A DNA stretch of 64,000 bases from Saccharothrix obliqua (GTDB taxonomy: Bacteria > Actinomycetota > Actinomycetes > Mycobacteriales > Pseudonocardiaceae), in NCBI RefSeq assembly GCF_019375475.1, contig NZ_JAHXGQ010000005.1, positions 372,001 through 436,000 on the forward strand, in the 5' to 3' direction. Below, piece after piece: positions 1-7,659 of this stretch; position 1 is the stretch's first letter; the number at the start of each line of letters is the position of its first letter. Below the pieces are notes generated by a model. That model did not search any database and was not told the origin of the DNA. It saw only the letters and a list, made by a program, of their open reading frames with translations. The translations under genes were made by a program, and so were the position numbers.

Positions 1-225
1 CCCGTGCAGGTGGCGGTGGTCGGCGTGGCGCCGGAACTGGTGTCGACGGCGTGGCGCGGCGTGCACGGCGGCGGCGTGGTCGTGGCGGGTGAGCCGGGCG
101 CCGCGCCGCTGCTCGCCGACCGGCCGCTGGTCGGCGGCGAACCGGCGGCCTACGTGTGCCGGGGCTACGTGTGCGACCGCCCGGTCACCACGACCGCCGA
201 ACTGGTAGAGGCGCTGGGTCGGTAG
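1..225 (+). CDS. C-terminal end of a thioredoxin-domain (YyaL/DUF255-type) protein, partial
   Basis: The reading frame is open from the first base and stops at 223-225, so only the last 74 codons are present. The tail carries a short block (PLLADRPLVGG, then a Tyr-Val-Cys segment with a second Cys five residues on) of the kind that ends long YyaL/SSP411 proteins, which have an N-terminal thioredoxin domain and a C-terminal glucosidase-like barrel. In M. tuberculosis the equivalent gene (Rv1084) lies next to the hemolysin III and uppS homologues, as here. The assignment rests on this tail and on synteny; catalytic parts lie outside the window. Confidence 0.6.
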   Translation, partial: PVQVAVVGVAPELVSTAWRGVHGGGVVVAGEPGAAPLLADRPLVGGEPAAYVCRGYVCDRPVTTTAELVEALGR

Positions 226-245
226 TGTTCGAGGGCCGGGAGATC

Positions 246-1250
246 ATGACCATCTCGTACGACATCACGTGGGATCTCGACCCGGCGGCGCCGACGTTCC
301 GCGGTCGGACGTCCGTGCGCTTCAAGGGAACGCGTGCCTACGCCGAGCTGTCGGCGGTGTCGTTGCGCGAGGCGTTGCTGAACGGGTGGCACGTGCCGTG
401 GGACGGCGCGCGGCTGGCGCTCGACGTGGACGGCGTGCTGGAGGTCGACGCCGATTTCGCCTACCACCGCGACCGCGGCTTCCGCCGGGTCGAGGTCGAC
501 GGCGCGACGTACCTGTACGCGTTGCACTACCCGGATTCGGCGGGGTGGACGTTCCCGTGCGTCGACCAGACCACGCGCAGCCGCGTGAACCTGACCGTCG
601 ACGCGCCGGGCGTGGTGCTCACCAACAGCACCGCCGCCCCGATCCCGCCCTACACGATCACCGCCGCGGTCGGGCCGTGGGTGGAGGTCGGGGAGGGCGT
701 GCACGTGATGCGGTCGCGTGCGGGCGAGCGCGACCGGGGTCGGGTGGTGTCGCGGCTGATCGAGGACTCGGTCGCGTTCTTCGAATCGGTGCTGGGCGTG
801 CCGTACCCGTACGAGAAGTGCGACGCGGTGTTCGTGCCGGAATTCCCGCACCTCGCCTTCTCGTCCCCGGGCTTGATCATGTTCGACGACGCGGTGTTCG
901 ACGCGTTGGCCACGCGTGAACCGAAGTACGCCGCCACGGTGCTCAGCCACGAGGTCGCGCACGCGTGGTCGGGGAACCTGGTGAACGCCGAGCCGTGGCT
1001 GGTGGAGGCGTTGGCGACGTACCTGAGCAGGTTGGCGACGGAGCAGTTCGTGCCCGGTGTCGACCCGTGGGCGATACCGGAGAACACCCCTTGGCCGGAT
1101 CGGCCTTACGTGCCGCACTTGGCGCACGTGCGGGCCGTGGAGGACACCATGGGGCGGGAGACGCTGTTATCGGGGTTATCGACGTTCCTGAGCCGTTATG
1201 CGCACACCAACGCGGGGTGGGCGGAGTTGAAGGCGTGCCTGAGCGAGTAG
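246..1250 (+). CDS. Short M1-family-like metallopeptidase with altered active-site spacing
   Basis: A 334-residue protein starting at ATG 246 after a GGGAG ribosome site. The fold and order resemble the N-terminal beta domain plus thermolysin-like domain of M1 aminopeptidases, but the usual C-terminal domains are absent. A zinc motif HEVAH is followed by the third ligand candidate Glu (PWLVE) after only 14 residues, whereas family members have HExxH-x18-E. The exopeptidase motif GAMEN is replaced by LAFSS in the otherwise recognisable segment FPHLAFSSPG. M1 enzymes need the GAMEN Glu to bind the substrate N-terminus, so aminopeptidase activity is doubtful; it may be an endopeptidase or a non-enzymatic scaffold. 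No signal peptide is seen. Confidence 0.7.
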   Translation: MTISYDITWDLDPAAPTFRGRTSVRFKGTRAYAELSAVSLREALLNGWHVPWDGARLALDVDGVLEVDADFAYHRDRGFRRVEVDGATYLYALHYPDSAGWTFPCVDQTTRSRVNLTVDAPGVVLTNSTAAPIPPYTITAAVGPWVEVGEGVHVMRSRAGERDRGRVVSRLIEDSVAFFESVLGVPYPYEKCDAVFVPEFPHLAFSSPGLIMFDDAVFDALATREPKYAATVLSHEVAHAWSGNLVNAEPWLVEALATYLSRLATEQFVPGVDPWAIPENTPWPDRPYVPHLAHVRAVEDTMGRETLLSGLSTFLSRYAHTNAGWAELKACLSE

Positions 1251-1287
1251 GGCGCACATCGCCGGTCGGCACGGCCCGACCTCCGGC

Positions 1288-1336
1288 CTTCGCCGTCCTG
1301 ACCCCCGGCGCCGCAGCCGTCGGCAGGGCGGCGAAG
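1288..1336. terminator. Inverted repeat between convergent genes
   Basis: Arms CTTCGCCGTCCTG (1288-1300) and CAGGGCGGCGAAG (1324-1336) pair with one mismatch across a 23-base loop, between the convergent peptidase and trhA genes. No T-run follows, as usual in high-GC actinobacteria. The long loop makes this a moderate candidate. Confidence 0.4.
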
Positions 1337-1356
1337 CCGTCGCGGCCACGCCCCGG

Positions 1357-2034
1357 TCAGGCGTACATCGCCAGCCAGATGGCGATGTAGTGGCAGAGGG
1401 CGGCCAGGACGGTGGCCGCGTGGAAGAACTCGTGGTAGCCGAAGACCTGGGGCCAGGGGTTCGGCCAGCGGGACGCGTAGAAGATCGCCCCGGCCGTGTA
1501 CAGGAGGCCGCCGGCGACGAGCAGGATCAACGCCGCCCAGCCCGCGCTGTGCAGCAGGTCCGGCAGCACGAAGACGGCCACCCAGCCCAGCGCGATGTAG
1601 ATCGGCACCCCGAGCCACCGCGGCGCGTGGGGCCACGCCAGCTTCAGGGTCACGCCGCCCAACGCGCCCAGCCACACCACCGCCAGCACCACCTTGCCGG
1701 TCGCCGGTGGCATCGCCAGCAGGGTGAACGGGGTGTACGTGCCGGCGATGAACACGAAGATCATCGAGTGGTCCATGCGCTTCATCCACGTCCGCGCCCG
1801 GACGCTGCGCCAGTTCACCCGGTGGTACAGCGCGCTCACGCCGAACAGGCCGACGACGGTCGCCCCGTACACGGACGTCGCGAGAGCCGCCTTCGCGGAC
1901 ACGGTCGCCGCGGCCAGGGCGATCAACGCCGCCCCGGTCACCACGGACACGACGAACGACCAGAAGTGCAGCCACCCGCGCATCCGGGGGCGCAGCGCTG
2001 GTGCCGGCGGCTGGGGGAGCGTGGACGTGGTCAC
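1357..2034 (-). CDS. trhA: Hemolysin III / TrhA family membrane protein (PAQR superfamily)
   Basis: A 225-residue, seven-helix integral membrane protein starting at GTG 2034. Family hallmarks are ALYHRVNW in an early loop (Ser-x-x-x-His class metal site), MDHSMIFVFIAGTYTPF in the middle, and GYHEFFHAATVLAALCHY near the C terminus; the conserved His and Asp residues that bind zinc in PAQR proteins are all present. Length is typical. Family members are linked to membrane-energetics homeostasis and, in older literature, to hemolysis; the true role is unsettled. It is divergent from uppS, the arrangement also found in mycobacteria (Rv1085c/Rv1086). Confidence 0.85.
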   Translation of the reverse strand: MTTSTLPQPPAPALRPRMRGWLHFWSFVVSVVTGAALIALAAATVSAKAALATSVYGATVVGLFGVSALYHRVNWRSVRARTWMKRMDHSMIFVFIAGTYTPFTLLAMPPATGKVVLAVVWLGALGGVTLKLAWPHAPRWLGVPIYIALGWVAVFVLPDLLHSAGWAALILLVAGGLLYTAGAIFYASRWPNPWPQVFGYHEFFHAATVLAALCHYIAIWLAMYA

Positions 2035-2102
2035 CCGAGCGAGGTTACGGGAGCGTAGGTAGCGGGGTCAGCACGCGTCGGCGTGACTGCGGCCACCCGG
2101 CG

Positions 2103-2116
2103 TACGCTCTTCCAGC
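2103..2116 (+). promoter_or_regulatory. Candidate -10 element of a leaderless uppS transcript
   Basis: TACGCT at 2103-2108 ends 8 bases before the GTG at 2117 and no Shine-Dalgarno sequence lies between them. That spacing puts the transcription start at or next to the start codon. No convincing -35 was found. Confidence 0.45.
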
Positions 2117-2896
2117 GTGGGTCTTCGCGAACGAGTCAAGAGCGTCCTCCTCAAGGGTTACGAGTACCGGCTCAACCGATGGCTCGACGGCAAGCAACGG
2201 CCCAGGCACGTCGGCGTGGTGCTGGACGGCAACCGGCGGTGGGCGAAGGAGGCCGGGTTCGCGGACGTCGCGCACGGCCACCGGGCGGGTGCGCGGAAGA
2301 TCCTGGAGCTGCTCACCTGGTGCCGCGAGGCCGAGGTCGAGGTGGTCACGCTGTGGATGCTCTCCACGGACAACCTGAATCGGCCGCCGGAGGAGCTGGA
2401 CCCGCTGCTGGGCATCATCGCCGACATCGTCGACGAGATCGCCGAGCCGGGTAACCCGTGGCGCGTGCGGCACGTCGGCGCGCTGGACCTGCTGCCCACG
2501 GAGACCGCCGCCCGGCTGTCCGCCGCGTCGCTGCGCACCAGGGACCGCACCGGCCTGGAGGTGAACGTCGCCGTCGGCTACGGCGGGCGGCAGGAGATCG
2601 CCGACGCCGTGCGCAAGCTGCTCACCAAGCACGCCGAGTCGGGCGGCACGATCGAGGAGCTGGCGGAGGTGCTGGACGTCGACCACATCGCCGAGCACCT
2701 GTACACGTCCGGCCAGCCCGACCCGGACCTGCTCATCCGCACGTCCGGCGAGCAGCGGCTGTCCGGGTTCATGCTGTGGCAGTCGGCGCACTCGGAGTTC
2801 TGGTTCTGCGAGGCGTACTGGCCGGAGTTCCGCCGCACCGACTTCCTCCGCGCCCTGCGCGACTACGCGGTACGCCACCGCCGCTTCGGCTCCTGA
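2117..2896 (+). CDS. uppS: Isoprenyl (cis-prenyl) transferase, Z-FPP/undecaprenyl diphosphate synthase type
   Basis: A 259-residue cis-prenyltransferase that condenses isopentenyl diphosphate onto allylic diphosphates to make polyprenyl carriers for envelope glycans. The pyrophosphate-binding P-loop region HVGVVLDGNRRWA with its catalytic Asp is at about residues 31-43. The later conserved blocks follow in order: TLWMLSTDN, NVAVGYGGRQEI, and the C-terminal PDLLIRTSGEQRLSGF with WFCEAYWPEF. The family cannot be split by eye into short-chain (Rv1086-like) and long-chain enzymes; synteny with Rv1085c/Rv1086 favours the (2Z,6E)-farnesyl type. The start at GTG 2117 fits a leaderless promoter. Confidence 0.9.
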   Translation: MGLRERVKSVLLKGYEYRLNRWLDGKQRPRHVGVVLDGNRRWAKEAGFADVAHGHRAGARKILELLTWCREAEVEVVTLWMLSTDNLNRPPEELDPLLGIIADIVDEIAEPGNPWRVRHVGALDLLPTETAARLSAASLRTRDRTGLEVNVAVGYGGRQEIADAVRKLLTKHAESGGTIEELAEVLDVDHIAEHLYTSGQPDPDLLIRTSGEQRLSGFMLWQSAHSEFWFCEAYWPEFRRTDFLRALRDYAVRHRRFGS

Positions 2897-2911
2897 CACC
2901 GGACGCGCCAA

Positions 2912-2936
2912 AGGGGCGCCCCGCTGAGGCGCCCCT
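2912..2936. terminator. Bidirectional hairpin terminator between uppS and the secreted protein gene
   Basis: Perfect 9-bp arms AGGGGCGCC (2912-2920) and GGCGCCCCT (2928-2936) with a 7-base loop lie 16 bases after the uppS stop and 16 bases before the convergent gene's stop. Confidence 0.7.
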
Positions 2937-2951
2937 CCGGTCCGGCCGTGC

Positions 2952-3260
2952 TCAGCCTCCGACGTTGTTGTCGTGACCATCGGAGATGCCGCCCGCGGCG
3001 CAGTTGCCCGTGGTCTCGGGCGACGCGATCGGCACGATGAGGCCGATGATCGGGATGTCGTTGTTGCAGAGGCCGACGACGGCGTTCACGTTGTTGCCGT
3101 TCAACAACGAGACGATGTGGCCCTGGTTGAAGTGGTGGTTGCCGTGGTGCCCGTCGTGGTGCCCGTGCCAGTCGTGCTCGGGCTCACCGGCGAACGCCGG
3201 GGAGCCGACCATCATCACGCCTGCCGCGAGAGCGGCGACCGCGCCAGCCTTCTTCAGCAC
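2952..3260 (-). CDS. Small secreted His-rich protein, chaplin/rodlin-like
   Basis: A 102-residue protein from GTG 3260, preceded by GGAGG about 8 bases upstream. Residues 1-25 are a clear Sec signal peptide (Lys-Lys, Ala/Val core, cleavage near PAFAG). A His-rich patch follows (DWHGHHDGHHGNHH), which could bind metal. The second half is hydrophobic, with a LLNGNNVNAV block and two Cys about 21 residues apart (GLCNNDIP and GNCAAGG). This resembles the hydrophobic domain of chaplins and related actinomycete surface proteins, which assemble on aerial structures. The exact family is uncertain. A degenerate copy lies immediately upstream (3397-3638). The ATG nearer the ribosome site is out of frame and stops after three codons. 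Confidence 0.6.
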   Translation of the reverse strand: MLKKAGAVAALAAGVMMVGSPAFAGEPEHDWHGHHDGHHGNHHFNQGHIVSLLNGNNVNAVVGLCNNDIPIIGLIVPIASPETTGNCAAGGISDGHDNNVGG

Positions 3261-3396
3261 GTCATGCCTCCTTGCGTAGTTCTTTCTTTGGGTGGGAAAT
3301 TAGTCGACCCGCGGGGGGCGCACCGCGTCACGACCCCATAGTGTGAATGTCGGCGTGTCGTGGTGCGGAAATCGGCAAATTCGGGGGAACCCGCGC

Positions 3397-3638
3397 TCAG
3401 TCGGAGGCGACACCGTCGGCGACGCCCACGGCGCGGTTCTCCGCCTGGTTCGGCGAGAGCGGCGGGAGGGAGGCGGGCACGTGGCCGCCGCACCGGTCCG
3501 GGACGGTGTTCAGGTCGTCGCCGTCGGGTGCGCTGACCTGCGGCTCCCGGTTCCGGTGCCCGCCACGTGCGCCGGGGGTCCGAGCGGCGGCACGCCTGCC
3601 GCCGCGGGGACGGTCCCGGCGCCAACCTCCTTCAGCAC
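3397..3638 (-). pseudogene. Decayed duplicate of the neighbouring chaplin-like gene (frameshifted)
   Basis: The first codons GTGCTGAAGGAGGTTGGCGC at 3638 match the intact neighbour's GTGCTGAAGAAGGCTGGCGC, and the signal-peptide segments GGCGGCAGGCGTG and CCCCGGCG follow in both. In this frame translation runs VLKEVGAGTVPAAAGV and hits a stop after about 42 codons. A second frame picks up the mature-domain homology: QVSAPDGDDLNTVPDRCGG here against HIVSLLNGNNVNAVVGLCNN in the intact protein, ending at TGA 3397-3399. A GAGGAG ribosome site survives upstream. I read it as a tandem duplicate inactivated by frameshift. The alignment was made by eye, and the domain part is weak compared with the clear signal-peptide part. 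Confidence 0.6.
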
Positions 3639-3881
3639 TTGCCTCTCCTCGGTGTCGGATATCCCCGCGCTTTCCGGGGACTGGGGGAAATCTCCGGGGC
3701 GCGCGGGGTCCTCGCGGTGGAGAAGTTACCGAAGGACAAAGCCGCCGGGAGCCCCATTACCCCATTGTGTGACGCGCGAGGTGATCAGCATCCCCTCTTC
3801 GGTTGTTCTTCCGGGTCGGAGTTCATCGCGCCGGGAGTTCCCGTGGTAATACGACCGAACGGCTCGTAAGCTCCCCTGCTC
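3639..3881. other. Intergenic region, no gene seen
   Basis: The stretch is less GC-biased than its surroundings and contains no convincing reading frame, hairpin or ribosome site apart from the upstream region of the DUF885 gene. With 3261-3396 and the pseudogene it makes a gene-poor interval of about 620 bases. Confidence 0.4.
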
Positions 3882-5120
3882 ATGGACGGCAACGCGCTGG
3901 TGCGCGAGTACCTGGCGCTCGGCCTGCGCCTCGACCGGCTGCGCCCCGGCCTGGTCGACTCCTACACCGGCGACCCGGAGCTGCGGCGCGCCGTCGCCCG
4001 CGAACCCCGCCCGCACCCGGTGGCGCTGGCCCGGCAGGCGGCGTCGCTGCGCCGCGAGCTGCCCGCCGCCGGCCTGGCACCGGTGCGCGAGCGCTTCCTG
4101 GACGCCCACCTGACCGCGGTGGAGTGCGCGGCACGCCGGCTGGCCGGTGTGGACGTGCCGTACGTGGCGGAGGTGCGCGCGTACTTCCAGGTGGACGTGG
4201 CGATGGGCGAGCCGGACGAGTACCGGGCCGCGCACGCCCGGCTGCACGAGGTGCTGCCCGGCCCGGGTCCGCTGGCCGAGCGCCTGGCCGACCACCGCGC
4301 CTACGACGTGGTGCCGCCGCGCAAGCTGGGCCGGGCCGTGCACGCCCTGTCCGCCGCCCTGCGCGACCTGGTCGGGCGGCGGTTCGGGCTGCCCGCGGGC
4401 GAGGCCGTGGAGTACGAGGTCGTCGCCGACCGGCCGTGGAGCGGCTTCAACCACTACCTCGGCGGCTTCCGGTCGCGGGTGGCGATCAACGCCGACCTGG
4501 GCCACCGGATGTCCAACCTGCCGCACCTGGTGGCGCACGAGTCCTACCCCGGCCACCACACCGAGCACTGCCGCAAGGACGCCGGGCTGGTCGACGCGCG
4601 CGGCCACGCCGAGCAGTCGCTGTTCCTGATCAACACGCCGCAGTGCCTGATGGCCGAGGGCGCGGCCGAGCTGGGCCTGCACGCGGTGGTCGGGCCCGGC
4701 TGGGGCCGGTGGACCGAGCTGGTGCTCGGCGAGGTCGGCCTGCGCATGGAGGGCGACCAGGCGGAGCGGGTGGAGGCGGCGGTCGCCGGGCTGGCCGGCG
4801 TCCGGCAGGACGCGGCGCTGCTGCTGCACGACCGGCGTGCGGCGGAGGACGACGTGGTGGCGCACCTGTGCCGCTGGCTGCTGGTGCCCGAGCGGCGGGC
4901 GCGGCACATGGTCCGGTTCCTCGCCGACCCGCTGTGGCGGGCGTACACGACGACCTACGTGGAGGGCGCGCGCCTGGTCCGCGCGTGGCTGGACCGGCGT
5001 CCACTTGCTGGGACGGCGGCTGAGCGTTACCTGAGACTTCTGGACGAACCGCTGGTGCCCGCGACCCTCCAGGACGACCTCCGGAACGGCCTCGACGGGC
5101 CGTCATGTCACCACCCGTGA
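3882..5120 (+). CDS. DUF885 family protein with HExxPGHH metal motif
   Basis: A 412-residue protein, ATG 3882. The signature of the DUF885 family, HESYPGHHTEHCRK, sits near residues 221-234 and resembles a gluzincin-type zinc site (HE plus two later His). Other family blocks include GFNHYLGGFRSRVAIN just before it and a QCLMAEGAAELGLH stretch after it, where an acidic residue may be the third ligand. No signal peptide or membrane segment is seen, so it is probably cytosolic. Family members are poorly characterised putative peptidases. It stands alone between the secreted-protein locus and phoH and has no clear operon partner. Catalysis is inferred from the motif only. Confidence 0.75.
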   Translation: MDGNALVREYLALGLRLDRLRPGLVDSYTGDPELRRAVAREPRPHPVALARQAASLRRELPAAGLAPVRERFLDAHLTAVECAARRLAGVDVPYVAEVRAYFQVDVAMGEPDEYRAAHARLHEVLPGPGPLAERLADHRAYDVVPPRKLGRAVHALSAALRDLVGRRFGLPAGEAVEYEVVADRPWSGFNHYLGGFRSRVAINADLGHRMSNLPHLVAHESYPGHHTEHCRKDAGLVDARGHAEQSLFLINTPQCLMAEGAAELGLHAVVGPGWGRWTELVLGEVGLRMEGDQAERVEAAVAGLAGVRQDAALLLHDRRAAEDDVVAHLCRWLLVPERRARHMVRFLADPLWRAYTTTYVEGARLVRAWLDRRPLAGTAAERYLRLLDEPLVPATLQDDLRNGLDGPSCHHP

Positions 5121-5180
5121 CGCCGCCGGCCGTCCGGAGTACCGCTACTGAGCTGCACGGACCACGTTGAGCGTCCTATT

Positions 5181-5238
5181 GGTCACGCCCAGTCGCTACA
5201 TCGGGTGGTAAGTGACCGCCGATGTGCGGTCACGTGAC
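5181..5238. promoter_or_regulatory. Nested GTCAC inverted repeats in the phoH leader
   Basis: Two overlapping hairpins exclude each other. ACATCGG (5198-5204) pairs with CCGATGT (5219-5225), while GTGACCGC (5212-5219) pairs with GCGGTCAC (5226-5233). A further GGTCAC lies at 5181-5186 and the palindrome GTCACGTGAC at 5229-5238. The rest of the 387-base gap before phoH (5121-5506) shows no gene. The role could be an operator, a terminator for the upstream gene or a folded leader. Confidence 0.35.
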
Positions 5239-5506
5239 GAATTGGGGAATCACCTGCCTGGCTGCCTGCAAACCGGGTGCATCCGGAGGTAACTTCCGAC
5301 TTGGCGGACCGCGTCCACTGCGGACCGCGCAGGGAGGCCCTGATCGTGGCTGTGGTCCGAACGCCGGTTCCGCCGGTGGAGGCGAGCGCGAGGGGGCCGG
5401 CACCCGGCCCTCGTGGCCGACGCGCCTGACGGCGTGCCGGTCGATCGGGGTGGTGCCTGGCCCAGCGAGGAGCGGACGCGGGTGCCGCGTTCGTGAAGGA
5501 GTTGCC

Positions 5507-6883
5507 GTGAACGCACGACGACCCGCGAGCCGTTCCTCAGGCTCATCGCGCAGCACTTCCCGGCGCAAGAGCGCGCCGACCAACCAGACGTACGTGGTGG
5601 ACACCTCCGTGCTGCTCTCCGACCCCCTGGCCACCACGCGGTTCGCGGAGCACGAGGTCGTGCTGCCGCTCGTGGTGATCAGCGAGCTGGAGGGCAAGCG
5701 CCACCACCCCGAGCTGGGCTGGTTCGCGCGGGAAGCGCTGCGCCTGCTCGACGACCTGCGGCTACAGCACGGTCGCCTGGACCACCCGGTCCCCATCGGC
5801 GACCAGGGCGGGACGGTGCGCGTCGAGCTGAACCACTCCGACCCGGAGGTGTTGCCCGCGGGTTTCCGCACGGACTCCAACGACGCCCGGATCCTGGCCT
5901 GCGCCCTCAACCTCGCCGCCGAGGGCAACTCCGTCACCCTGGTCACCAAGGACATGCCGCTGCGCGTCAAGGCGGGCGCGGTGGGCCTGGCGGCCGAGGA
6001 GTACCGCGCCCACGATGTGACGCTGTCCGGCTACACGGGCATGTCCGACGTGGACGTGGACCAGTCCGCGGTGGACGCGCTCTACAAGGAGGGTGTGGTC
6101 GACCCGGCCGCGTTCGACCTCGCCCACGTGGCGGAGCTGCCGTGCCACAGCGGCCTGCGGCTGCTCGCGGGCACGTCGAGCGCCCTGGGCCGGGTCACGC
6201 CGGACAAGCAGGTCCGCCTGGTGCGCGGCGACCGGGAGGCGTTCGGGCTGCACGGCCGGTCCGCCGAGCAGCGCGTCGCCCTGGACCTGCTGCTGGACAC
6301 CGATGTCGGCATCGTCTCGCTGGGCGGGCGCGCGGGCACCGGCAAGTCGGCGTTGGCGTTGTGCGCGGGCCTGGAGGCGGTCATGGAGCGCCGCCAGCAC
6401 CGCAAGGTCGTCGTGTTCCGCCCGCTGTACGCGGTGGGCGGGCAGGAGCTGGGCTACCTGCCCGGTTCCGAGAGCGAGAAGATGCAGCCGTGGGCGCAGG
6501 CGGTCTTCGACACGCTCGGCGCGCTGGTCAGCCAGGACGTGGTCGAGGAGATCATGGACCGCGGGATGCTGGAGGTCCTGCCGCTGACCCACATCCGGGG
6601 CCGCTCGCTGCACGACTCGTTCGTGATCGTGGACGAGGCGCAGTCGCTGGAGCGCAACGTGCTGCTGACCGTGCTGTCCCGGCTGGGCGCCAACTCGCGG
6701 GTGGTGCTGACCCACGACGTGGCGCAGCGGGACAACCTGCGGGTCGGCCGGCACGACGGCGTGGCCGCGGTGATCGAGAAGCTGAAGGGGCACCCGCTGT
6801 TCGCGCACGTGACGCTGAGCCGGTCCGAGCGGTCGCCGATCGCGGCGCTGGTGACCGAGATGCTGGAGGACTACGCGTCCTGA
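5507..6883 (+). CDS. phoH2: PhoH2: PIN-domain RNase fused to PhoH ATPase
   Basis: A 458-residue protein. The start GTG 5507 follows AAGGAG and gives a basic, Ser/Arg-rich tail before the PIN domain. The PIN domain begins with [11 protein letters not shown] (catalytic Asp) at about residue 30 and continues with ISELEGK and [12 protein letters not shown], which supply further acidic residues. The PhoH domain has Walker [13 protein letters not shown] and Walker [13 protein letters not shown], then the sensor region [15 protein letters not shown]. This architecture is PhoH2, described in mycobacteria as a sequence-specific RNase and RNA helicase linked to a toxin-antitoxin-like system. No separate phoAT antitoxin-like ORF was recognised just upstream. 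A strong terminator follows. Confidence 0.88.
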   Translation: MNARRPASRSSGSSRSTSRRKSAPTNQTYVVDTSVLLSDPLATTRFAEHEVVLPLVVISELEGKRHHPELGWFAREALRLLDDLRLQHGRLDHPVPIGDQGGTVRVELNHSDPEVLPAGFRTDSNDARILACALNLAAEGNSVTLVTKDMPLRVKAGAVGLAAEEYRAHDVTLSGYTGMSDVDVDQSAVDALYKEGVVDPAAFDLAHVAELPCHSGLRLLAGTSSALGRVTPDKQVRLVRGDREAFGLHGRSAEQRVALDLLLDTDVGIVSLGGRAGTGKSALALCAGLEAVMERRQHRKVVVFRPLYAVGGQELGYLPGSESEKMQPWAQAVFDTLGALVSQDVVEEIMDRGMLEVLPLTHIRGRSLHDSFVIVDEAQSLERNVLLTVLSRLGANSRVVLTHDVAQRDNLRVGRHDGVAAVIEKLKGHPLFAHVTLSRSERSPIAALVTEMLEDYAS

Positions 6884-6896
6884 CGCGGGTGTGACG

Positions 6897-6931
6897 AAAT
6901 GGAGGCTTTCCCGGCTGGAAAGCCTCCATTT
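6897..6931 (+). terminator. Terminator after phoH2
   Basis: A perfect 15-bp inverted repeat, AAATGGAGGCTTTCC (6897-6911) and GGAAAGCCTCCATTT (6917-6931) with loop CGGCT, starts 14 bases after the stop codon. It ends in ATTT, giving a rare U-containing tail in this GC-rich sequence. Confidence 0.85.
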
Positions 6932-7005
6932 CCCCGTTGTTCACCGGATTCCATTAATGACGAATATGGCGGACCGGGCACGCCGACCCCGGTACTGTGA
7001 CGACC

Positions 7006-7659
7006 ATGCCGGTCGCGATGGACACCGCGCAGTACCTGGGTTACAGCGTGCTGGCCGTCGGCATGATCGCCGCGGTCGCCGCCGCCGTGCTGGCCGTCCG
7101 GTCGCAGGTCACCGGCTCCAAGGACCGCCAGCAGCTCGTGGCCGAGGACGTGCAGGCGACCAAGGAGCTGCTCGCCGCGCCGCAGGGCGCCACCGCGCCG
7201 CCGCAGGTCGCCAAGTGGGAGCAGCACGCGACGGAGACCGCACGCACTCAGCTCGACCTGTACCTGCGCAACTCCGAGGCCGCGCTGCGGCAGAGCGCCA
7301 CCAGCTTCCGCGTCGGCATGACCGCCGCGGCCGTCGGGTTCCTGGTGGTCATCGGCTCCGTGGTGTGGCTGCTCGCGGTGGACCGGGACGTCGCCCTGGC
7401 GGGCGTGATCAGCGGCGTCGTCTGCGAAATGATGGCCGCCCTGTTCTTCGTCGAGACCAAGGCCACGCGCGCACGCACGTCCGCCATGCTCGACCGCGCC
7501 CAGTCCGAGGCCGACCGCGTCGTGCGGGCACGTGCCGCGCTCGCCGTGGCGGCCGACATCACCGACACCACCACCCGCGAGGCGTTCCTCGCGGACATCG
7601 GGCGCTGGCTGCTCGGCGGTGAGCCGGTCGGCGAACCCACCACAACGGAGGCGCAGTGA
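7006..7659 (+). CDS. Membrane protein with a TRADD-N-associated-type two-helix membrane domain
   Basis: A 217-residue protein. The start ATG 7006 lies 7 bases after a -10 hexamer TACTGT (6993-6998), consistent with leaderless expression; GTG 6997 is an alternative. Helix 1 spans about residues 10-30. A basic/Gln-rich cytosolic linker follows, then TARTQLDLYLRNSEAALRQS leading straight into two helices (about 100-122 and 128-147), with the sequence FFVETKATRARTSAMLDR after the second. That pattern (amphipathic lead-in, two helices, then a Lys/Arg helix) matches my recollection of the TRADD-N-associated two-transmembrane domain reported in prokaryotic immunity/apoptosis-like systems. No TRADD-N or death-like domain is seen in this chain. 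It overlaps the next gene by 4 bases (GTGA), so the two are co-translated. Confidence 0.6.
   Translation: MPVAMDTAQYLGYSVLAVGMIAAVAAAVLAVRSQVTGSKDRQQLVAEDVQATKELLAAPQGATAPPQVAKWEQHATETARTQLDLYLRNSEAALRQSATSFRVGMTAAAVGFLVVIGSVVWLLAVDRDVALAGVISGVVCEMMAALFFVETKATRARTSAMLDRAQSEADRVVRARAALAVAADITDTTTREAFLADIGRWLLGGEPVGEPTTTEAQ

Noticed and set aside
3254-3625. Minus-strand frame covering the chaplin-like leader
   Set aside because: It cuts across the pseudogene in a third frame, is Arg/Pro-rich and has no homology to the neighbouring gene.
5181-5420. c-di-AMP (ydaO-type) riboswitch in the phoH leader
   Set aside because: Some short strings look similar, but the conserved 3' core of that riboswitch is absent.
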